Position numbers and translations under genes: made by a program. Shown here in pieces: positions 13,325 through 15,376 of a DNA stretch of 15,376 bases. The notes under the pieces are model-generated. The model ran no database searches and was not told where the DNA came from. It saw only the letters and a list, made by a program, of their open reading frames with translations. Within the stretch, counting starts at the first letter, position 1. Each line of letters opens with the position of its first letter. This stretch comes from JAHBWI01 sp035715525 (GTDB taxonomy: Bacteria > Nitrospirota > Nitrospiria > Nitrospirales > Nitrospiraceae): NCBI GenBank assembly GCA_035715525.1, contig DASTLA010000183.1:1-15376 (forward strand). The letters run 5' to 3'.

Positions 13325-14095
13325 ATGCTTGCGCCACTCGCGGCACATATCCACACGCTGAAGCGGCGGCTGATCATCATCGCCGCGACGCTGTGCGCGG
13401 CGTTCGCTACCGCCTTCGCCTATTCGTCCGAGATGGTCGCCTGGCTCAATCGTCCGTTCCCGAATCAACTGGTTTTCTATGGACCCACCGAGGCGCTTTT
13501 CGCGTCCATCAAGGTGTCGTTCCTGGCGGGCATCGTTCTCAGTCTGCCCATCATCTTCTACCACTTCTGGAAGTTCATCGAGCCGGCGCTGCTCCCTAAA
13601 GAGCAGCGCCTGGCGATCCCTTTGTTTCTGCTCGCGGGGCTGCTGTTCGCATTGGGTTTGGTGTTTTGCAACCTCGTCATCCTTCCTCTCGTCATAGATT
13701 TCTTCGTGAGTTTCGGCATGGACCGCGACATCACCCCCGCATTGGGCGTCGGAACCTATATCGACTTCAACGTGAAGTTCTTGCTGATCTTTGGCTGTGC
13801 CTTCGAATTGCCGCTCGTCTTGACCTTGCTTGCGCGGGTCGGCGTCGTGACGGCGTCGACCTTGGCTGCCTATCGGAAGCATGCCATCATGGCGGCCTTG
13901 ATCTTATCGGCCATTATTACGCCCGATGCCACGATGTTTACGATGTTATTGATGGCAGTTCCGCTGATGGTTCTCTACGAGATAGGAATTCTCGGGGCCA
14001 AACTCTTCGGGCGTACCGGCGGACCCGACAGGGGTGTGAATCTGCCCGTTGATCCTGATATACCGATCGGCACTGCAGGCCATCGAGTCCGTTGA
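13325..14095 (+). CDS. tatC: Sec-independent protein translocase subunit TatC
   Basis: 256 residues from ATG 13325 with AAGGA five bases upstream. TatC binds twin-arginine signal peptides in the inner membrane and exports folded proteins together with TatA/TatB. The family core is clear: 'FYGPTEALFASIKVSFLAGIVLSLPIIFYHFWKFIEPAL' (51-89), 'KEQR' with Glu93 equivalent to E. coli Glu103, six hydrophobic segments, 'FGCAFELPLVL' (156-166), 'YRKHAIMAALILSAIITPDATMFTMLLMAVPLMVLYEIGI' (183-222). The N-terminal motif normally reading H-L-x-E-L-R is here 'HIHTLKRR' (8-15), so Thr11 replaces the signal-peptide-binding Glu (E. coli Glu15) and Lys13 replaces Arg17. No tatA or tatB is adjacent. It may be a specialised second TatC. 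Confidence 0.94.
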   Translation: MLAPLAAHIHTLKRRLIIIAATLCAAFATAFAYSSEMVAWLNRPFPNQLVFYGPTEALFASIKVSFLAGIVLSLPIIFYHFWKFIEPALLPKEQRLAIPLFLLAGLLFALGLVFCNLVILPLVIDFFVSFGMDRDITPALGVGTYIDFNVKFLLIFGCAFELPLVLTLLARVGVVTASTLAAYRKHAIMAALILSAIITPDATMFTMLLMAVPLMVLYEIGILGAKLFGRTGGPDRGVNLPVDPDIPIGTAGHRVR

Positions 14096-14133
14096 ACGGG
14101 CGGTCTTCATCCGAGAAAGATAGGAGCGTGAGT

Positions 14134-15213
14134 ATGCTGTCACGCAGTCTTCTCATAGCGATCTTCGTGGCGAATGGCTGTGCGGCCATGGTGTGGGCGG
14201 CAGAACCGCTCGGGCTTCTCGCTCAGAATGCTCCCGGCCTTCAAAAAGGACACCCTGACCAGGTCCCAGGCGGGCCGGACCAAGGCGGGACGGCGAGCAT
14301 TCAAGCGCTTGCCACCGCGGCTGACGGGTTGGTCTATGCCGGCTCATTCGGCATGGGCATCTTTCGCAGCCAAGACCGCGGCGGAAGCTGGGCCTCGGCG
14401 AGCGAAGGGCTGACCGATCCCTTCGTGCTATCGCTGGCGACGGCCAAGGACGGCACGGTGTATGCCGGCACGTTTCGAGGGGGCGTGTTTCGTTCTCGCG
14501 ACGGAGGCAAAAGCTGGCAATCTATCAACGAAGGCCTGAAACGGCTGGAAATCAAAGTCTTAATGGTCGATGCCAGGGGACTCTATGCCGGCACCGGTGA
14601 CGGCGTCTACCTACTCAATGCCGCCAACGATCGATGGACGGTGGTCACCACGGGGCTGGACGACATCCTGGTTCATGCGCTCGCACGCACCCCGGATGGC
14701 TCCCTGTACGCGGGAACGTCGGGAAAGGGCGTTCTGCGCTACCAAGAGAAGGATCGGACGGCGGGATGGATTCGGCTGCGTCAAGGTCTGCGCGATCACG
14801 AAGGGCTGGTAGAAAATTTCATCCGCGTGTTGACGGTCGACAAAAAGGAAGCAGGCATCTTTGCCGGAACGTTCGATGGCGGCGTCTTTCGGAGCGGGGA
14901 CGGAGGAAAGACATGGGTTCCGATCAGCCGGGCGTTGCCGAACGATTCCATTCGCGGGGTCATCAGCAATGAGCGAGGCGTCTTTGTAGCCACGGGGCGC
15001 GGCATCTTTAAGACGGTGGACAAGGGGAAGCAGTGGGTGCCGTTGAACAAGGGATTGAGTAATCTGTCGATCCAGGTCTTCGTTGAAGGCGACGGGGGGT
15101 CGCTGTATGCCGGCACGAGCTCGGGAGTGTTCCGAAGCGACGACGACGGGGCGTCATGGACGGGAGTCAGCCAAGGATTGGAAGGCGGAACCGTCGCCCC
15201 ATTCAAATTTTGA
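14134..15213 (+). CDS. Exported seven-repeat Asp-box beta-propeller protein
   Basis: 359 residues from ATG 14134, chosen over ATG 14092 because AGGAG (14122-14126) lies seven bases upstream and the protein then starts with a signal peptide 'MLSRSLLIAIFVANGCAAMVWA'. The mature protein is made of seven repeats of about 40-50 residues, each with 'YAG[TS]...G[VI][FY]R' followed by 'W....GL', starting near residues 68, 110, 151, 192, 243, 284 and 325. Repeats 1, 2, 5, 6 and 7 carry the Asp-box/BNR turn (for example SRDGGKSW, SGDGGKTW, SDDDGASW); repeats 3 and 4 have lost it. Seven repeats imply a complete seven-bladed propeller like YCF48/sialidase-fold or VPS10-type proteins, which often act as assembly factors. 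Catalytic sialidase residues are not evident. No twin-arginine motif is present, so export is via Sec. ppiB follows 24 bases later. Confidence 0.85.
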   Translation: MLSRSLLIAIFVANGCAAMVWAAEPLGLLAQNAPGLQKGHPDQVPGGPDQGGTASIQALATAADGLVYAGSFGMGIFRSQDRGGSWASASEGLTDPFVLSLATAKDGTVYAGTFRGGVFRSRDGGKSWQSINEGLKRLEIKVLMVDARGLYAGTGDGVYLLNAANDRWTVVTTGLDDILVHALARTPDGSLYAGTSGKGVLRYQEKDRTAGWIRLRQGLRDHEGLVENFIRVLTVDKKEAGIFAGTFDGGVFRSGDGGKTWVPISRALPNDSIRGVISNERGVFVATGRGIFKTVDKGKQWVPLNKGLSNLSIQVFVEGDGGSLYAGTSSGVFRSDDDGASWTGVSQGLEGGTVAPFKF

Positions 15214-15237
15214 CCAGGACGGAGGGAAGGACCCAAT

Positions 15238-15376
15238 ATGAGCGGACAGAACAGCGCGCCGAAAGCGACCATTACGGTGTCATCCAAAGGAGAACAGTGG
15301 GGCCAGATTATCCTGCGTTTCTTTCCCGACGTGGCGCCCAACCACGTCCAGAATTTCACCAGCCTCGCCAAGCAGG
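15238..15376 (+). CDS. ppiB: Cyclophilin-type peptidyl-prolyl cis-trans isomerase (5' part)
   Basis: Only the first 46 codons are in the window. ATG 15238 follows AGGGAAGGA at good spacing. The start 'APKATITVSSKGEQWGQIILRFFPDVAPNHVQNFTSLAK' matches the N-terminal strand pair and first helix of bacterial cyclophilins ('G.I.I.L....AP..V.NF..L'). These enzymes speed up proline isomerisation during folding. No signal peptide precedes the domain, so this looks cytoplasmic. The active-site residues lie outside the window, so activity cannot be judged. The close spacing to the propeller gene suggests one transcript. Confidence 0.9.
   Translation, partial: MSGQNSAPKATITVSSKGEQWGQIILRFFPDVAPNHVQNFTSLAKQ

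Noticed and set aside
1..15376. Search for tRNA, rRNA, CRISPR, insertion sequences, phage or defence genes
   Set aside because: No cloverleaf, repeat-spacer array, transposase, terminal inverted repeats or recognisable defence protein was found by reading both strands.

Overview
The window reads as chromosomal core sequence from a GC-rich Gram-negative bacterium, most likely a member of the Nitrospirota such as Nitrospira. Grounds for this are two tandem DUF507 genes, a FabI of enterobacterial type, several lipoproteins and signal peptides implying an outer membrane, a Tat translocase subunit, and base composition. The lineage is an inference from gene content, not a database match. No mobile element, tRNA, rRNA, CRISPR array or phage gene was seen.

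Left part (1-3873, all minus strand), in transcription order: a PP2C-type Ser/Thr phosphatase; an exported two-domain protein with an NTF2/SnoaL-like fold followed by a beta-rich domain; a secreted protein whose His and Met residues are spaced like the copper ligands of peptidylglycine monooxygenase; a 355-base gap with operator-like repeats; then a response regulator with receiver and PAS domains that runs off the left edge. A 333-base divergent intergenic region (3874-4206) with many dyad symmetries separates this block from everything to the right.

Right part (4207-15376, all plus strand, mostly short gaps or overlaps): a cyclophilin-like (TM1367-type) protein, two DUF507 proteins, a TPR lipoprotein, a Bcp peroxiredoxin, a two-helix membrane protein, and an exported protein that looks like a catalytically dead HAD (LNS2/App1-like) domain behind an Ig-like domain. 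These are followed by FabI enoyl-ACP reductase, a YD-repeat protein overlapping fabI, RadA, a LolB-like lipoprotein, TsaB, RimI, a DUF465 protein, TatC, a seven-repeat Asp-box beta-propeller and the start of a cyclophilin PpiB.

Functionally the right part mixes housekeeping genes (fatty acid elongation, recombination repair, t6A tRNA modification, N-terminal acetylation, protein export and folding, peroxide removal) with envelope proteins of unknown role. TsaB and RimI are frequent neighbours in bacteria. The least explained pieces are the PMH-like copper candidate, the pseudo-HAD protein, the TatC with an altered N-terminal substrate-binding motif, and the two regulatory intergenic regions. 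I do not see a clear multi-gene defence or mobile system here.
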